Origin: Deinococcus aquiradiocola | GTDB taxonomy: Bacteria > Deinococcota > Deinococci > Deinococcales > Deinococcaceae | Assembly (NCBI RefSeq): GCF_014646915.1 | Contig: NZ_BMOE01000004.1 | Location: 186,001 to 250,000 of the forward strand | Direction of reading: 5' to 3' | Length of the DNA stretch: 64,000 nt | Part shown: positions 63,218 to 64,000 of the stretch, piece after piece | Position numbering within the stretch: the first letter of the stretch is position 1 | Layout: each line of letters begins with the position of its first letter | The notes under the pieces: generated by a model | Told to the model about the DNA's origin: nothing | Databases searched by the model: none | What the model saw: only the letters and a program-made list of their open reading frames with translations | Program-made: the position numbers and the translations under genes

Positions 63218-64000
63218 GTGGCGGATCATGACGTGCCGGACGACGGTGTAGTCCTCCAGGGCGTAGGTGCTGAGGTCCTTGCCGTAGCCGGAGCTGTTGA
63301 AGCCGCCGTGCGGCATCTCGTTCACGAGCATGAAGTGCGTGTTGACCCAGGTGCAGCCGTAGCGCAGTTCGGCGCTGACGCGCATGGCGAGGCTCACGTC
63401 GCGCGTCCAGACGCTGCTGGCGAGGCCGTAGGCGGAGTCGTTCGCCCACGTCACGGCTTCCTCCGGCGTGTGGAAGCGGGTGACGCTGACGACCGGACCG
63501 AACACTTCGCGCTGCACGATCTCGTCCGTCTGGAGGGCGCCCGCGATGAGGGTGGGCGCGTGGTAGTACCCGTGGGCGGGGACGGCGTGGCCGCCCGTCA
63601 TGACCTCCAGGTGAGGGGTCTGGCGGGCGCGGTCCACGAAGCCCGCGACGCGCGCGTGGTGCTCTGCCGTCACGAGGGGTCCCATCTGCGTGTCCGGGTC
63701 GTCCTGCGTGCCGGGGCGGATGGTGTTCACGGCGTCCTGCAGGGCGCTCAGGAAGCGGTCGTGAATGTCGGCCTGGACGTACACGCGGCAGGCGGCGGTG
63801 CAGTCCTGCCCGGCGTTGTAGTACCCGAAGGTGCGGATGGCGTCCACGGCGGCGTTCAGGTCGGCGTCGTCGAAGATGATGACGGGGGCCTTGCCGCCCA
63901 GTTCGAGGTGCGTGCGCTTGATGCCGTTCCGGGCGGCGTCGAGGACGATCTGGCCGGTGGCGATACTGCCGGTCAGGGAGATCATGTGAAGGCCGGGGTG
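63215..64000 (-). CDS. Aminobutyraldehyde dehydrogenase-like protein (5' end outside window)
   Basis: The C-terminal 261 or so residues of an NAD-dependent aldehyde dehydrogenase. The catalytic Glu lies in [17 protein letters not shown] and the nucleophile Cys in [29 protein letters not shown] and [20 protein letters not shown] with [10 protein letters not shown] fit the gamma-aminobutyraldehyde (putrescine) branch, PatD. The reading frame runs off the window end, so start and promoter are not seen. The stop lies in repeat copy E. Confidence 0.85.
   Translation of the reverse strand, partial: HPGLHMISLTGSIATGQIVLDAARNGIKRTHLELGGKAPVIIFDDADLNAAVDAIRTFGYYNAGQDCTAACRVYVQADIHDRFLSALQDAVNTIRPGTQDDPDTQMGPLVTAEHHARVAGFVDRARQTPHLEVMTGGHAVPAHGYYHAPTLIAGALQTDEIVQREVFGPVVSVTRFHTPEEAVTWANDSAYGLASSVWTRDVSLAMRVSAELRYGCTWVNTHFMLVNEMPHGGFNSSGYGKDLSTYALEDYTVVRHVMIRH

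Overview
The window is GC-rich chromosomal DNA from a bacterium that looks like Deinococcus or a close relative. This is inferred from gene content and promoter style; no rRNA is present to prove it. Three signs agree: futalosine-route menaquinone genes (mqnA, mqnE and an MqnP-like prenyltransferase); minor-pilin, MdtJI-like and AzlCD genes beside many small stress and nucleotide-pool enzymes; and, most strikingly, about 27 genes with a TAnnnT hexamer 5-9 nt before the start codon and no Shine-Dalgarno sequence, the layout of leaderless transcripts that are common in Deinococcus. I see no rRNA, tRNA, CRISPR array, transposase or prophage. Coding sequences are packed tightly, with many 4-nt GTGA/ATGA stop-start overlaps.

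Layout. 1-2.6 kb: an arginine operon on the minus strand (argF, an acetyltransferase, argC, and the first codons of another gene). 2.6-6.6 kb: purU, fba, a META-like secreted protein, an alkyltransferase-like DNA-binding protein and a glycosyltransferase. 6.6-9 kb: the mqnE - small membrane protein - mqnA operon. 9-12.6 kb: a GAF-GGDEF protein, a GNAT, a histidine phosphatase and a ROK repressor. 12.7-16.5 kb: two secreted lipoproteins carrying discoidin/CBM32 domains, probably for glucan breakdown, divergent from the ROK repressor. 16.5-18.3 kb: a translationally coupled trio (deaminase, Nudix, and a GGDEF domain joined to a ribbon-helix-helix domain) with a large palindrome over its promoter, divergent from groES-groEL (18.4-20.5 kb). 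20.6-25.4 kb: a complete branched-chain amino acid ABC transporter. 25.6-31.5 kb: a glutaryl-CoA-dehydrogenase-like enzyme, two MFS transporters, YigZ, TetR and Nudix. 31.8-37.9 kb: a cell-wall amidase, AzlCD, a polar amino acid ABC permease with its distant binding protein, an MdtJI-like pair and a thioredoxin-like protein. 37.9-46.1 kb: an M16 peptidase pair, DinB-like, MscL, a PDZ-radical SAM protein, a CDP-alcohol transferase and a Nudix-SDR-AlkA operon. 46.2-52.4 kb: a Crp-family regulator, an MqnP-like prenyltransferase, small unknowns, a class III nucleotidyl cyclase and an OmpR/histidine-kinase pair. 52.5-64 kb: class II FBPase, a 40-residue membrane protein, phosphoglucomutase, a minor-pilin operon, alaS and a partial aminobutyraldehyde-type dehydrogenase.

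How it fits together. Central carbon storage and gluconeogenesis (fba, class II FBPase, pgm), amino acid uptake and catabolism (liv, glutaryl-CoA-dehydrogenase-like, AzlCD), respiratory quinone synthesis (mqn genes), and damage or pool sanitation (AlkA, ATL, three Nudix proteins) are all represented. Nucleotide signalling is also well represented (two GGDEF proteins, one cyclase, one Crp-family protein). The least conventional items are the GGDEF-RHH protein with its own operator, a dispersed intergenic element that supplies the stop codon of four genes, a 7-bp box that can serve as the -10 element for two divergent leaderless genes, and the unrecognised small proteins.
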